Assembly (NCBI GenBank): GCA_021397835.1
Contig: JAJFZO010000566.1
Coordinates: forward strand, 7,068,001-7,132,000
Direction: 5' to 3'
Origin: Moringa oleifera
Lineage: Eukaryota > Streptophyta > Magnoliopsida > Brassicales > Moringaceae
DNA length: 64,000 bases
A model generated the notes under the pieces. The model saw nothing but the letters and a program-made list of their open reading frames with translations, had not been told where the DNA came from and did no database searches. Shown here piece by piece: positions 37,032-48,784 of this stretch (position 1 is its first letter; each line of letters starts with the position of its first letter). Position numbers and translations under genes: made by a program.

Positions 37032-39066
37032 ATCAACTTGATTTTATCAATGTATATGTATGCATGTTGACCAATTTTTACAGGTTGGATGATCCTATAC
37101 CATTTAGAAATGCAACATCTATGTGGAGCACATGATAAATCATGCTTCATTCAATTTCATAAAAAATTCGACAGCATATCCCTATAGTTCTTCAAGTACA
37201 TGACTTATGTAGATATTTTTTAATTTTTTTAAAATCAAAACACCAATAAATATCCACTAGTATCTACTCGAAGAACAAAGGATATGTTACTCAAAATTTG
37301 TTATGAAATAAAATGAATCCAGATTTATACATCATGTCCAATACATAAATATTACATTTTTAAATTGTCCAAACTACAAAATTAAAGAATTATAAATAAA
37401 ATTTTTTATTTAATCCACATGTTATACACGTGGACTATAATAAAATATTCATTTATAATTTTAAAAACGGTATCTAAGGTTATATTTACTAAGCATAATG
37501 TGCTAACATTGTACACATAAATGGATTTTTTTACTAATTAGTGAAATAAATTTTAAATGTAAAATTGCACAAGTATAACTTGAATTTACATCAAATTAAA
37601 AAAATCAGTAAATAAAATTTTGTAAAATAATAATGCTTACCTTAATGATGATTCCCCAATTAGCTTGCAATACTATCTTCTTCTGCGAAAACACAAATCA
37701 CGTTTAAATAATAATTTTGCTAATTAACTTATTATTAATCACAATTACTAAATCTTTGAAGTTGTCAACTTTTTTAAGAAAAAAACGAATATTTAAAAAA
37801 TTGAAAATAAAAAGATTAACTTACTATATAAGCCCACTTCTAAAGACCCTCGAATTATTGGTAATCTTAAAAAAATATATTTGTTAAAGTATCTGCAAGA
37901 CTTTTGTCAATGACACAAACTTAACTATATTTACTAACAAGACTGTAAATGAAATCAAATAATTGACAGTATCATCTATAGATTGCAACTATGATCAGAT
38001 TAAATTTAAATTTTTATTATATAAGCCAAAAATAATGAAATCTAATATCTTAATAATGTTAGCCTTGGGCTTCTGCCCATCTGAAATTAGGGATCATATA
38101 ATAGTCTCCTCTATTTAAACAAATTTCCCAAATTTAGTCAATGTCATTACCAATTTTTTTATATAATAATGATCACTATAGATATTATTGTCATGATGAT
38201 TTTTAATAATCGTTATAAAAATAGAAATACCATTATAAAATCTCATAAAATTAAATTATTAAAACATTTTAATTAATATTTTTAATTTTATTTAATTATT
38301 ACTTTTTAATTATAATAATCAAATAGCACACAAATGATATCAAACAATAGATAACCAATCATTATTTGACATAATTTCTTTAGATAAATTTGTGAATCTT
38401 TACGGTCTATATGTTATGAGATATTTTAACTTGTCACAATTAATAATGATAACAATTAATTTAAATCTCATCTTATACTTCTTTTGTATTATTAAAAACT
38501 TTTTCTCATGCTACCGTTATTCATGAGAAATAATACTAATTGGGATATTTGTCTTTCTTGTGGTGACATTTGATTTTTCAATGTCATAGTGTAAAGTTAC
38601 TCAACATACTGAAAAAATATTTGTATAGGAATAAGTGGGTCGATGTAATTTTGTATTTATATATAGAAAAAAAGTAAATGACTTGAAAATAAAGATGTAA
38701 AAGGTTACAGATTCTCCTTCCTTGGTTGTTACATGCAGTACTATTATTTGCTCAACGCTTTATTTATAACATAATCCTGAATATTAAACCATGAGTATTT
38801 CATTTGTTTTTTATTTTAGATAATGATTTATCTCATGCTTTAATTTAGGCTGCATGATAATTCGCTTGCTATTTAAAATTTCTCGAGAAGTAAACTTAAA
38901 TCAAGGTCCACAAAACTCCTTTTTGGTCATATTTGCTGGAGAAAAGCTAGGCCAATAGCTAAAAAAGAACAAGAAAAAGTAAAAGCTGATACTAATAAGA
39001 AGGAAAAAAGTAATTATAAATTGGAGAGAAAAGATTAACCTTACCAAAACTAAAAGAATATTTTAA
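37032..39066. other. 5' arm of CACTA element 3, non-coding
   Basis: AT-rich sequence upstream of the TNP2 start with no open frame of interest. It presumably contains the promoter and leader of the transposase gene, but I cannot pick a TATA box with confidence in sequence this AT-rich. Confidence 0.5.
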
Positions 39067-40105
39067 TTAGTTAGATCTAGAAACCAGATGAAATTAGAAC
39101 CACATCTTCCTTTGTTGCAATCAGTGAAGGCCAAGATTTTGATCTGTTAGATCTGGAACCTTGACGAAAGTAGAACTATGTCCAGATCTGGAACCCTAAT
39201 GAAAGTAAAACCTTGCACCTAAATTTAGAACCCTCATCACAAATCTGGAACCCCCAATGTAAATCTGAAATCCCCAACCCAGATGTGAAACCCCGATACA
39301 AGTAGAACCATGCCTATATCTAAAATCTTGATGGAAGTAGAAACTCATACCAGATCTGGAATCCCTAGCACAAGTCTGGAATCCGTAGCCCAAATCTAAA
39401 ATCTCGAACCTAAATTTTGAACCCTCAGCATAGATTTGAAATCCTAACCAAGATTTGGAATCCCTAGCCCAAATCTAAAACCCTGCACCCATATTTGGAA
39501 ATCCTAGTATACATCTAAAATCTCAACCAAGATCTGGAATCCCTAGCCAAAATTTAAAACCCTGCACCCAGATTTGGAACCCCTAGCATAGATTTAAAAT
39601 CTTAACCCAGATTAAAAACCTCATACCCAGATTTGGAACTCCCAACACATATCTGAAATCCCAACGAAGATATCAAATCCCTAGCCCATTGAAAGCCTTG
39701 CAGACATATTTAGAATCCCCAACACAGATCCAAAATCCTAACTAAGATGAGAATCCTTAGCTTAGATCTGAAGTCCTTCACCTAGATTTGGAACCTCAAA
39801 CATAAATCTGGAATGTGGAGCCCCGAGCTGAAACCCCTCACCTAGTCTGGAACCTTCAAACCCCTCACCTAGATCTAGAAGCCTTAGCCCAGATCTAGAA
39901 CCTTTTACCCAGATTCGAAACTCTCAGCCCAGATCTAGAACCCATTACCCAAGAACTCCCATCCCAGCTTTGGGACCCCATACATCTAAATCTGGGACCT
40001 TCACAAAAATTTTAAGCCCCAGAACAAATTTAAAGTCCCGATAAAAGTAAAACCATGCACATATCTAAAATCTCAATGGAAGGAGAACTACATCCATATT
40101 TGAGC
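39067..40105. repeat. Degenerate minisatellite (AGATCTGGAACCC-type)
   Basis: About 1 kb of imperfect units, mostly 20-35 bp, built on AGATCTGGAACCCCTAGCCC with frequent changes (AGATTTGAAATCC, ATCTAAAACCCT). More than 30 units can be counted by eye. Open frames here are chance products (for example 39196-39393 minus). It sits in the right arm of CACTA element 3 and may have expanded from subterminal sequence. Confidence 0.8.
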
Positions 40106-40467
40106 TTAAAAATAATGAAACTAAAAGTAAAAACCCAAGGAACAATAATTTCTACATTTTAACAAAAAAGATAAGCATAACATCTAGGAGAAAGGATTAA
40201 GCTTACCGAAAAAAAGGGAGGAGATTCAAGCTATTAGTCGTGGAACCTAAAAGCAAGCAGCACCACGCACACTCTTAATCCCTTTTATGCAAATAGTTAG
40301 GGCTGATCGAATGTCCGATTTGCACATCTAGAACCCAGGGAAGCTCTCCTCATATTGTGCACTTCATACCTGATATTTATTACCTGAAGAATCAATGAAG
40401 TTTATCCTGAGTAAGTAGAGAAAAAGTATGAAAAAATTTTATCGATGTTTCTAGAGAAGATGCAGGG

Positions 40468-40543
40468 CTTTTATTCATAGTTACAGCCATAATTGTGAAT
40501 AAAAACCTTTATTCACAATTATGGCTATAACTATGAATAAAAG
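40468..40543. repeat. Internal inverted repeat carrying the element's terminal motif
   Basis: Two 36-base arms, nearly perfect, separated by AACC: TTATTCATAGTTACAGCC on one side and GGCTATAACTATGAATAA on the other. The motif TTCA-AGTT/AACT-TGAA is the one that makes up the subterminal repeats at both ends of element 3, yet this copy lies 2.5 kb inside the right end. Confidence 0.85.
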
Positions 40544-40559
40544 TCTGGTCATTTTTTTT

Positions 40560-42770
40560 TAGGAACATTACTTGTTCAGTACTCACTTCACTCACTGCTC
40601 GCTGGCTCGTTCATTGACTTGCACATGAATTCGCAGCTTCGCCAGAAAAAAAAGTGACAAAGCAGGGAGGGCTGAAGAAGGTCGACTCTAACTTCAGCTT
40701 GCTAGTGGTGGGCATGCATAAGTGTCCCTCTCCTTCCACTACTGTGAGGCAACCAAAGGTTTCGCCTTTTATATATGTTTAGATACGAAAAAGAGTCAAA
40801 GTTCAAACTAAACATACAATCAATAGAATTTATACAAAAGAGAACAGTGTCTTTTTAGGAAGAAAAAAGGCGAGTTTTGTTTTAGTGTAAGCTTTTGTCC
40901 TTAGAGAAAGCCCTCATCCCTCTCAAAAAAAAAAAGAAAAAAAAAGAAGAATGCTGCTTCCTGATTGAACGAACATTGTAAGAACCTTTCTAACTGACAC
41001 CCCAGTCATAATGCCACCCACTGCTCTGTCGGTCCCTCTTTTTATAGAGTGATGACACCAGTAGCTGTGAAGCACAGATGACCATCTCTTCGAGCAGGGA
41101 TATGTGGTTGGGCCCCTAGATCCAAGTCTAAAATAAGAAAAAGAGAAAGTAGGTTGAGGTGAGTATGGGCGGCAAGATCTACTGAAAAAAAAAGGGGGCC
41201 CTCTTGATCACCTGAAGAGATTTGTAGGCAGAATTAGAATAATTTTTACCGTGAGGATTAATGATCGAAGCTGTATCTGCTACAAGTAGTTGCGCTTCTC
41301 AGACTGACAGATTCTGGATCATTAGGGTACAAATCTCTTATTGAGAGTTCTTGTTGAAGATAAGAGGAGTCGCTAAGGCTTAGGTTTTGATCATGAGAGT
41401 ATATGGGTTGGTGTTTGATAGATAGCAATGGTGACTCTTCTGCATTAAAAGGACCGTGTCTCATCTATCTCAGTTTTGGGAAGGAAACCGACGTCTCATC
41501 TTTGATACTTGCGAGACGCAGTTCATTGGCAAACTATTGGGTGAGGCTGTCGAAGCTCAAGGAGCCTACAGGGGGTGGCCATAAGAACTCTCTTGAAGTT
41601 GAAATGCTTTCACTGTAATACCTATTATTGCTGGTAATATTATGGTTCCAGCATGAAATTAATTAAAGAGAAACTAATCAATGTTCGTGATACCTAAAGT
41701 CTATTTGCATATATAGGTGAAACAACCAAACAACTCAGCGAAGCATTCATGGCTGTGTAAGATACACATATAAAAGTAGAAGAGAAAGAATTAACTAAAC
41801 ACCTAGAAGCCAAAATAAGTTTCAGAATACAGCAAAGAAACTGTATATACTTTTTCAATTAAGGGTGAAAAACCCTAATCTGAGAGACATGATGGTGAAA
41901 AGAAGCATCGTTTTAATAGAGATAGCGCAGTTCCATCGATCCATGATTGATGTTTATATTAGATTCCAAGCTGACGTAAATATATATAAGAACATGGGTA
42001 CTCACAGAAGGAAGCTTGGGTTCCAATGATGAGTTGATGAAACTTTATGGCCTGGTTGGGTAGCCAAAGAATGACATTCCGACCAACTGTTCTTATAACT
42101 GATGATGATGAAGATGAAGATTGGCAGACTCCATATATAGTGATTTAATTAAACAAACACTTGCAAATCCCGATATAGGTAATGAAAATAAGACGTTTCC
42201 CTGCCTTCAAGGATATATGACCAAGCTAATATGTCTTGAAAAATCAACTCCTTTTAGTCATATTTAGTGGCCAAAAGAGATTTTCCTTTGTTTTTTTGGG
42301 TTAGAAGATAAGATTTATTCAGGAAAGGCGAAGGACAAAAGATTGGGAATACTGGACTAAGAAAGGCTCAAGACTTCTCTCTTTATTCCCCTTGGTAGAA
42401 AGCCTATCCATTTCCTTCCTGGCTGAGTGTGTTTTGTGCAGTGCATCTTAGACTTTTAAACTCCATTAATTTATTATCTAGTTCTTTGTTACTTAAACTT
42501 CAGTGAGTTAAGTAATGGTTGGAGTTAAACTTGTAAGAGCTGTTTGGCGAGGTCTATGGAGATAAAGCCAGCGCTGTAACACATGCCACCAAGATTTTAG
42601 CTGAAGATGTTGCCTCTGAGCTTGTATCGATCGACCACCATTGCTAAGAGAGAAGGCGTTGGGTTGAACAAGCTGCAATTGACGATGAGGCCAATGACCT
42701 AAAGGCAAAAAGCAACCGTAACAGCGACGAAAAAATTGAAAACTTAGATGAATATTGTATAGACTTTTCA
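40560..42770. other. Right arm of element 3: possible captured host sequence
   Basis: This stretch is less AT-rich than the rest of the element and has several short open frames (41403-41618 plus; 41258-41464 minus; 42508-42771 minus). The plus frame contains GPCLIYLSFGKETDVSSLIL, which faintly recalls the LYVSFGS region of plant UDP-glycosyltransferases, but the neighbouring family motifs are missing. CACTA elements often capture host gene fragments; that is possible here but not demonstrated. Confidence 0.3.
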
Positions 42771-42774
42771 ATTT

Positions 42775-43010
42775 AGTGAACCTTTATTCACAGTTATGGT
42801 AAAACTATGAATAAATTTTTACTTTTGTTCATAGTTATAAACATAACTCTGAACAAAAAAAATTTTATTCACAGTTTTAATAAACACTATGAAAAAAGGA
42901 AACCTTTGTTCACAATTTTGTTACAACTGTGAATTAATCAACTTTTATTTACAGTTGTTATTAAAACTGTGAACTATCTAATGTAAACTAATCCCATTTT
43001 TGTTGTAGTG
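42775..43010. repeat. Right terminal and subterminal repeats of CACTA element 3
   Basis: About five copies of the TTCACAGTT / AACTGTGAA motif, more diverged than at the left end (TTCATAGTTATAAACATAAC, TTCACAATTTTGTTACAACT), ending in TTTTTGTTGTAGTG. The last hairpin is about 30 bp from the terminus. Confidence 0.87.
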
Positions 43011-43139
43011 TTGTAATGGCTCCTTAAGATATTAGCATCACTAGGTTAAGTCCATTGAGACAATTCAGAAGAAGTGGCCTACTATAATATGGAGGTGTTC
43101 TTGAGAGGGATTTTTTTTTTGCCATGGGTCACAGCCACT

Positions 43140-44066
43140 AGCCATAAGCTTCTAAGCTAGTACTCAATCATCTGGGAATATGTCATAGATCTTGTAAGTC
43201 ATAAAACAGTTTATGTATGAGGCCATATGAGCATAAGCTTGTCCAGCTGATGAATTCACTACTTCAACACTAAGAAAATATTTCTTCCCTTCAAGTCTAT
43301 TTGGTTTAAGTGAAGTCTAATTGTAAAGCTCTACTGAACTATAAGCCTTTGGATTCATTGATGCTTCTAAATCTTCACTTTCTTCACATTCACTCAAATC
43401 TTGATCAATATTGCTCATTTCATAGCTAACAATGAGAGCACGACCATGAAGACCTAATAATCCTTCTGCAAGCTTATCTAGTAATACTGCAACATATAAA
43501 ACTTGATCGAAGAACTTAGTAATACCTTAGATTATGAACTTTCATTAAGCACTTATTCTAGTAAGACACTAAATTGTGTCTTTATTTTGGAGATTTGGTC
43601 ATGACAAGAATAAGGTAACGCAGCTTGAAGATAGGGTACATTCATGGTGGAAGTGGTTGTGGAGGTAAAGATTATATAATGGTAAGAGATATAAGAACTA
43701 AAGCTTCAAATTGTTATCAAGCTGACCATGAGAAAAGAACATAATATCATAGGATTAAAGCTCCCATAAAGCAATTTCAATGGCTTAAACGTATTATGAC
43801 TCTACATGTCTTCTTATCACTAGTTATGCATTCAAATTAGATCTTGCAGCTGTTGACTTTATACTGGGAGCAGATTCTTTAATTGCAAGTTAACTTGGTT
43901 TCAATCTTCCTTGGGAACTTAAATTTGGCATTATTTGTAGAAACTCGAACCTAATCTTCCTTAATCTCTAATAAACTAGGAACAATTGCTTTCATGAATT
44001 AGACAATATGATCATAAGTGGTAGCAATTATTTCACATTTTCCCTTTTCATTCAAACATCTTGTTA
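43140..44066 (-). pseudogene. Unrecognised protein-coding relic
   Basis: From 43492 down to 43140 the minus strand holds one frame of about 115 codons with protein-like composition: LLDKLAEGLLGLHGRALIVS, DLSECEESEDLEASMNPKAY, then one TAG, then LEGKKYFLSVEVVNSSAGQA and YINCFMTYKIYDIFPDD, with two more stops near the end. A second block at 44066-43880 reads NEKGKCEIIATTYDHIV, stop, FMKAIVPSLLEIKED, stop, VRVSTNNAKFKFPRKIETKL. Each inner stop could derive from a Gln codon by C-to-T change. The gap may be an intron. I do not recognise the family. It lies just outside the right end of CACTA element 3, so it could be the host gene the element landed near, or another transposon. Confidence 0.5.
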
Positions 44067-44069
44067 AAG

Positions 44070-44872
44070 GAAAAATTAAAAACCAAAATGTTAGGAGCTG
44101 AAACTTGTCATCTTGTTAAAGGAGTACTATGATACATTGTCTATATAATGGTGTTATTATTCATCTCTTACCATAATAGGCGCAAGCCAAAATTAAATAT
44201 CTAAGGAAAAGTATTTAAACAATGGCAATTAGGTAATAAAAGAAATAAGAATGATTTTTTTTTTGCTCCAACAGGAGTCCTATACCTCGTCCCTGCCCCC
44301 TAAAAATAAAAAGCTTAACCTAAGCATCATACAAACAAGAAACGGACTTCAGTAAGCAAGTATACACACACATACAGCAAGTAACAAACTAGAGATATAA
44401 AAAAATTTCTTGAATAAAATATCTTATTCATTTAACAAGTGATAATAACATGATCTATGACCTTTATAGACTCATCTAACAAAATTTGTTCCAACGGAAG
44501 AATATTCAACATTTTGATGGGTAAGTTTAAATTTCTAAGTAAACAAGAATATACATAATACCAGGCTCGTTATTATTTTTTGAATCACAATAGTGTGATA
44601 CTGCAAGCACAAGAATATTATTAGATTTAGTATTTTATTTTATTCTATCTTTTGAAAAAAATCTTAAACATAAAATTAACAAGAATTTAGCATAAAACTA
44701 TAAAATAAAGCTATAAACTTCAACCAAAGCTTTCTATAAGCAACACATATAGTAGAATTATGCAAGGTAAGATTATAAGGCTATGCAATTTTGATTCATA
44801 ATAGATCCCTATTTGTTGGAGGAGTACAAAAAACTATAAAGTAAAAAAAAAAAAAAGAAAAAGAAGAAGAAG
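44070..44872. other. AT-rich spacer
   Basis: No gene seen. A poly-A/AAG tract (about 44842-44872) abuts the start of the first copia relic and may mark its truncation point. The minus-strand open frame at 44796-45065 overlaps the copia integrase on the wrong strand and is rejected. Confidence 0.5.
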
Positions 44873-47190
44873 AATGCTTTGAAAGGTTTAAGGAAAGGAC
44901 GATGTTGATGGAGAACCAAAGTAGAAAAAGCTTAAAAACCTCTGGCCTTAGCAAGGGTTTTTGGGGGGAAGTAGCCACCATAACTGTGTATTTGATAAAT
45001 AGATGCCCCTCAAAGGCTACAAACTTGAAGACACTGTAAGAGAAATGGACCGAAAAAGCCCCCAAGCTCCATCACTTAAGGGTGTTTGGGTGTGCTATTT
45101 TTGCACATTAAAGGGAAGTAAAGCTTAATTCAAGGGCAGTAAAAGGAGTTTTTCTTGGCTATCTTAAAGGAGTGAAGATTATAAGACTTATATAAAAAAG
45201 AGAGGAGTCTATAAGACTTTAATTAGTAGAGATGTCACATTCCAAGAGACTTCTCTGCCATATGCTCAACAAGAAGGTACTGCTACAAGCAATGAGAATC
45301 TAGAAGGATTGGAGGAATCTAAGGAAGTCATTAAGGTTAAGATAGAATCAAGAAGATCTCAAGCCTCTACTAAACAAGCCTTAGAATCAACTAGTCTAGG
45401 CTTATAAAGAGAGCAACAGAAAATTGTCCCTCCAAATGATGATCAGAAAGAACTATAACGTGGGGATGACCATGATCAACTACGCCAATATTAGTTAGCT
45501 TGAGATATCGTTAGGAGAATCATTTAGCCATTAAGGAGATTCTTAGGTAAGGATTCTAGCGCTAGCTGGGCTAACAGAGAACTTATTGCTTTTACCCTTA
45601 ACATAGCTGAACAAATGCGAAAGGATCAAGAGCTTAGAAACTTAAAAAATGCTATGTTTGGATGATATGCTAGCCACTGGTGGCATGCTAGGAAGGAGAA
45701 GATTGCCTCTTTGGAGACAAATAAGACTAAAGGGCTTGCATAAAGGCCTAAAGAGCAAAAAGAGGTGGCTTGCAAGTAGATTTATAAGATTAAAGTAGCT
45801 GAAGCAGAACGAGCTCCAAAGAGGTTCAAAGCCAAGTTAGTAGCTAAAGGCTTTACCCAAATCAAAGGAGTTGATTACACTGAGATCTTCTCTCTTGTGG
45901 TTAAGTGTATAACCATAAAGGTGATCCTTGCTAAAGTAGCCTTAAAGGATTGGGAATTGGGGTAGATTGATGTCAAAACTGCATTCCTACATGGAACAAC
46001 TTGAAGGCTTTGAGGAAAAAGGCAAGGAAAACTAGGTTTACTTTTTGAAAAATATTTATATGGCCTCAAGCAATCCCATAGGCAGTGGTATAAGACATTA
46101 GATACTTTCATTTTCAGTTAAGACTTCAATAGAAGTTCATATGATGCATGCTTATATTACGAGAGTGCTGGCCGTAATGATGCTATCTTGTTGTTACTTT
46201 ATGTTGATGATATGCTTCTAACAGGCAATGCCAATATTAATTTTGCATGGTAAAGAAAACAATGATGAGGAGTTTGATATGAAAGACCTTAAGCCAGCCA
46301 AAGAATCGTAGGGATTGAACTTCAAAGAGGTAGAATTAAGAGGTGGCTTAAGCTCTCCTTAGAAAGCTATTTGCATAAGGTGGTTAAAAAATTCTTTATG
46401 CACTAAATGAATCCAATCATCGTATCCTCGAGAACACACTTCAAGTTGACTACCTTTAACTGCCTAAATTTAGAAGAAGAAAACAGGGAAATGAGTAGTA
46501 TATCCTACTTAAATGCAGTAAGGTCATTCATGTATGTTATGATCTATAATAGGCTTGATTTGTCCTATGTAATCAGCGTTCTTAGCAGGTATATGGCCAA
46601 TCTAGATAAGGAACACTAACAAGCAATGAAATGGTTGCTAAGATATGTATATGGATTAATATATGCCAAAGAGGGACTTATCCAATAAGGACTTGTAAGA
46701 TATGTTGATGCTGATTTCACTAGTGATAGAGATAAAAAAAAAAATGTCACTCACAGCTTCTGTTTTCATGCTTGATGGGTGCTGCATTAGTTAGAAGGCA
46801 TAACTTGAACAAATAGTAGCTTTTTCCAGTACAAAGGCTAAGTATATAGGCATGACAGAAGGGTTCAAAACAAGTGTATGGTTGCTTGGACTATTGAAAG
46901 AGTTGAAGTTGTATAGCTTGGGTTTGATGCTGTTTTTAGACAACCAGCTAGCCATTCGTCTGTGTAAAACTCGATATATCATGAACAAACTAAGCATTTT
47001 AATGTTAAGCATCTTAATGTTAAGTATCACTTCATCCGAGAAAAATTGGAATAAGACTGCATGAAGCTCGAGAAGATCTCAACTGAGGACAACCCAGTTG
47101 ATATGGCCATAAGATGTGTCCTTCCTTCAAAAGAACTCAAGTGCTTAAAGATTTTAAGCATCGGCATGGGTTGAAAGAAAGGAGAAGGGG
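44873..47190 (+). mobile_element. Copia retrotransposon copy 1, internal 3' part
   Basis: Decayed pol of a Ty1/copia element, cut at its 5' end inside integrase. Order: integrase end (44873-45290, FLGYLKGVKI), linker, reverse transcriptase (about 45770-46260, with TAFLHG and LLLYVDDMLL at about 46193-46222), RNase H (about 46680-47110, with DADF, EGFKTSVWLLGLLKELKLY and DNQLAIRLCK). The order INT-RT-RNase H defines copia. Stops are frequent. Relative to copy 2 it lacks about 26 bp after TAFLHG and a longer piece of integrase near 44935. A 15-bp duplication (AAGCATTTTAATGTT-like) lies near 46995. It ends in a purine tract followed by the LTR. Confidence 0.92.
47174..47190 (+). promoter_or_regulatory. 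Polypurine tract of copia copy 1
   Basis: GAAAGAAAGGAGAAGGGG immediately before the LTR is the expected plus-strand DNA priming site. It directly follows the end of the RNase H region. Confidence 0.75.
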
Positions 47191-47197
47191 TTAATTT

Positions 47198-47940
47198 TGA
47201 TTTTCACTGGCTAATTGCTAGATCAATGAGGCATTTATTATAATTGATCCTTCAAGCAGTAACCACTTCAATCTAGAAGCCAAAACCTCCCACCTTTATT
47301 TCTTTATGTTTTTCTCCATGTTGTTGAAGATCGTTTATTAAGCTGGGCATTAACCTTTATAAGAACAAATTATGGCTCTCCATACTATTTAATGAAGGAT
47401 CCACTTGGTTTATTAGTTAGCCACATAGATGATTATCTAAAGGCAAGAAGATGTTACCTATATAAAAAACCACAATAGTGAAGCCTTTATAAGGTGAGTG
47501 AAGTTTCGAGCCAAACTTGAGATTCGAGAGAAATAATTCTTGAAAGTTCTTTAGTAAATTTGATAAAGTGATCAAAGAATAAAAGATTGACATATTTTTT
47601 CTGATCATTTGCTAGCCAATTTAATTAGTAGAAAGAGGGTTGTAAGAGGGTGATGTTACAAGTATCAAAGATTGATGTTATATATTAATCAAAAAGATTA
47701 GTTGGTTTGATCAATCTTTGTTGTGCATATGAAAGCTTAGTTAGTTTTTTACAACTTCTCTTTATATTATATGTATTGATATCCATTCTTTACAATTCAT
47801 ATTCTTGATTAACACAAAAGTATAAGGAAAGAATATACAAGAGAATACAATGCTACTAGTTTTTGGATTTTTCAAAAATACTTCATTCTTGGTGTTTTTA
47901 AGTTGCCACAAGTCATCACGCAACCGTTACATTACCCACA
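47198..47940 (+). mobile_element. Copia LTR shared between two internal regions
   Basis: About 743 bp starting TGATTTTCACTGG and ending in ACCCACA, bounded on the left by a polypurine tract and on the right by a primer binding site. It therefore serves as the 3' LTR of copy 1 and the 5' LTR of copy 2. No second LTR of this family is seen at 44.87 kb or 50.92 kb. The exact left border (47191 or 47198) is uncertain because the purine tract is followed by TTAATTT before the first TG. Confidence 0.75.
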
Positions 47941-47942
47941 AG

Positions 47943-47954
47943 TGTTATCAAAGC
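47943..47954 (+). promoter_or_regulatory. Primer binding site of copia copy 2
   Basis: TGTTATCAAAGC differs at two positions from TGGTATCAGAGC, the initiator-methionine tRNA primer site typical of plant copia elements. It sits 2 bp after the LTR end. Confidence 0.8.
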
Positions 47955-48022
47955 ATTAAAGATCCAAGAATTACTAAGTTCTTCCAAGAAACCTCAAGAA
48001 CTTTAATAAAGAACCAAGAAAG

Positions 48023-48784
48023 ATGAGGATTACCAAGTTTGAAATGGAGCGTTTCAATGGAAAAGGAGACTTTGATATTGGAAGGCAAAGAATGAAGGCT
48101 ATTTTGGTCTAACCAAAGGTGGCTTTAGCCCTTAGACGAAAAAGCACAGTTCCAAACATCATGACTACTATACAGAAGGAGGAGATGCTAGAAACTGCCT
48201 ACAACACCATTATTGCGCATCTTGATGACAATGTCTTGAGACAAGTATCCAAGGATAAGAAAGCTGCTGAGGTATGGAATAAACTCAAAAGTCTTTAAAT
48301 GATTAAATCTTTAACCAACAAAATCTACCTTAAGACAAGATTCTTTGGTTACAAGATCAATGAAGATAAAAGCCTTGGTGAGAACTTGGATGAATTCTTC
48401 AAGATTGTAATCGATTTTAAGAATGTCAGTCAGAAGATTAGTGATCAAGATCAAGCAGTCATCTTGCTCAACACATTAGCACCACCCTTTAACCAGTTAA
48501 GGGATATAATCAAGTACAGCAAAAAGACTTTATCCATGGTGGAGTTAGAGCCTGCAGTCAGTCCAATAATCAAGCAAGTGAGAGGAACAAGAAGGTTAGA
48601 TCCTTATCAAATGAAGGTTTGTGTGCTGGAGGAAGAACCAAAACAAGAGGACAATCTTTTTTAACAAGATTACTACCAAAGACAAGTCCATAAGCTCTGC
48701 AAGGTTTAAAGGCCTATGAGGAATTGTTTCTTTTGTGGGAAACTTGGCCATATTAAGAGGTTTTGTAAAGAGCTTAAGAAGAAG
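48023..48784 (+). pseudogene. Copia gag polyprotein region of copy 2
   Basis: Starts ATG at 48023 (MRITKFEMERFNGKGDF), the usual beginning of copia gag, where a sequence like FNG.NF..W is expected. A TAA follows after the lysine-rich block at about 48108 and another at 48296. The long open section 48299-48664 is the UBN2/retrotran_gag-type helical region (TRFFGYKINEDKSLGENLDE, SDQDQAVILLNTLAPPF). The CCHC zinc knuckle at 48725-48766 (CFFCGKLGHIKRFC) is intact. Gag would coat the element RNA in virus-like particles; this copy cannot make it. Confidence 0.88.

Larger units (their letters stand above)
29029..43010 (-). mobile_element. CACTA element 3, both termini present (13,982 bp)
   Basis: The left end CACTACAATAAAAA (29029) and right end TTTTTGTTGTAGTG (43010) are inverted copies differing at one of the first 14 positions. 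Both ends carry arrays of the same hairpin motif (TTCACAGTT...AACTGTGAA). Genes inside are on the minus strand: TNP2 transposase (37031-33835), then a Transposase_24/ULP1-like gene (about 33490-30580), so the element's 5' side is at the right. The 6-kb right arm is long and contains a minisatellite and an internal inverted repeat. The 3-bp flanks (TCA left, TTG right) do not match, so no target-site duplication is evident. Frameshifts in TNP2 make it non-autonomous. Confidence 0.88.

Noticed and set aside
39196..39393. Gly/Arg/Tyr-rich 65-codon frame
   Set aside because: Translation of the minisatellite unit; repeats by composition only.
41403..41618. UDP-glycosyltransferase fragment
   Set aside because: Only one short stretch is vaguely similar and the diagnostic PSPG box is absent, so I do not name it as such.
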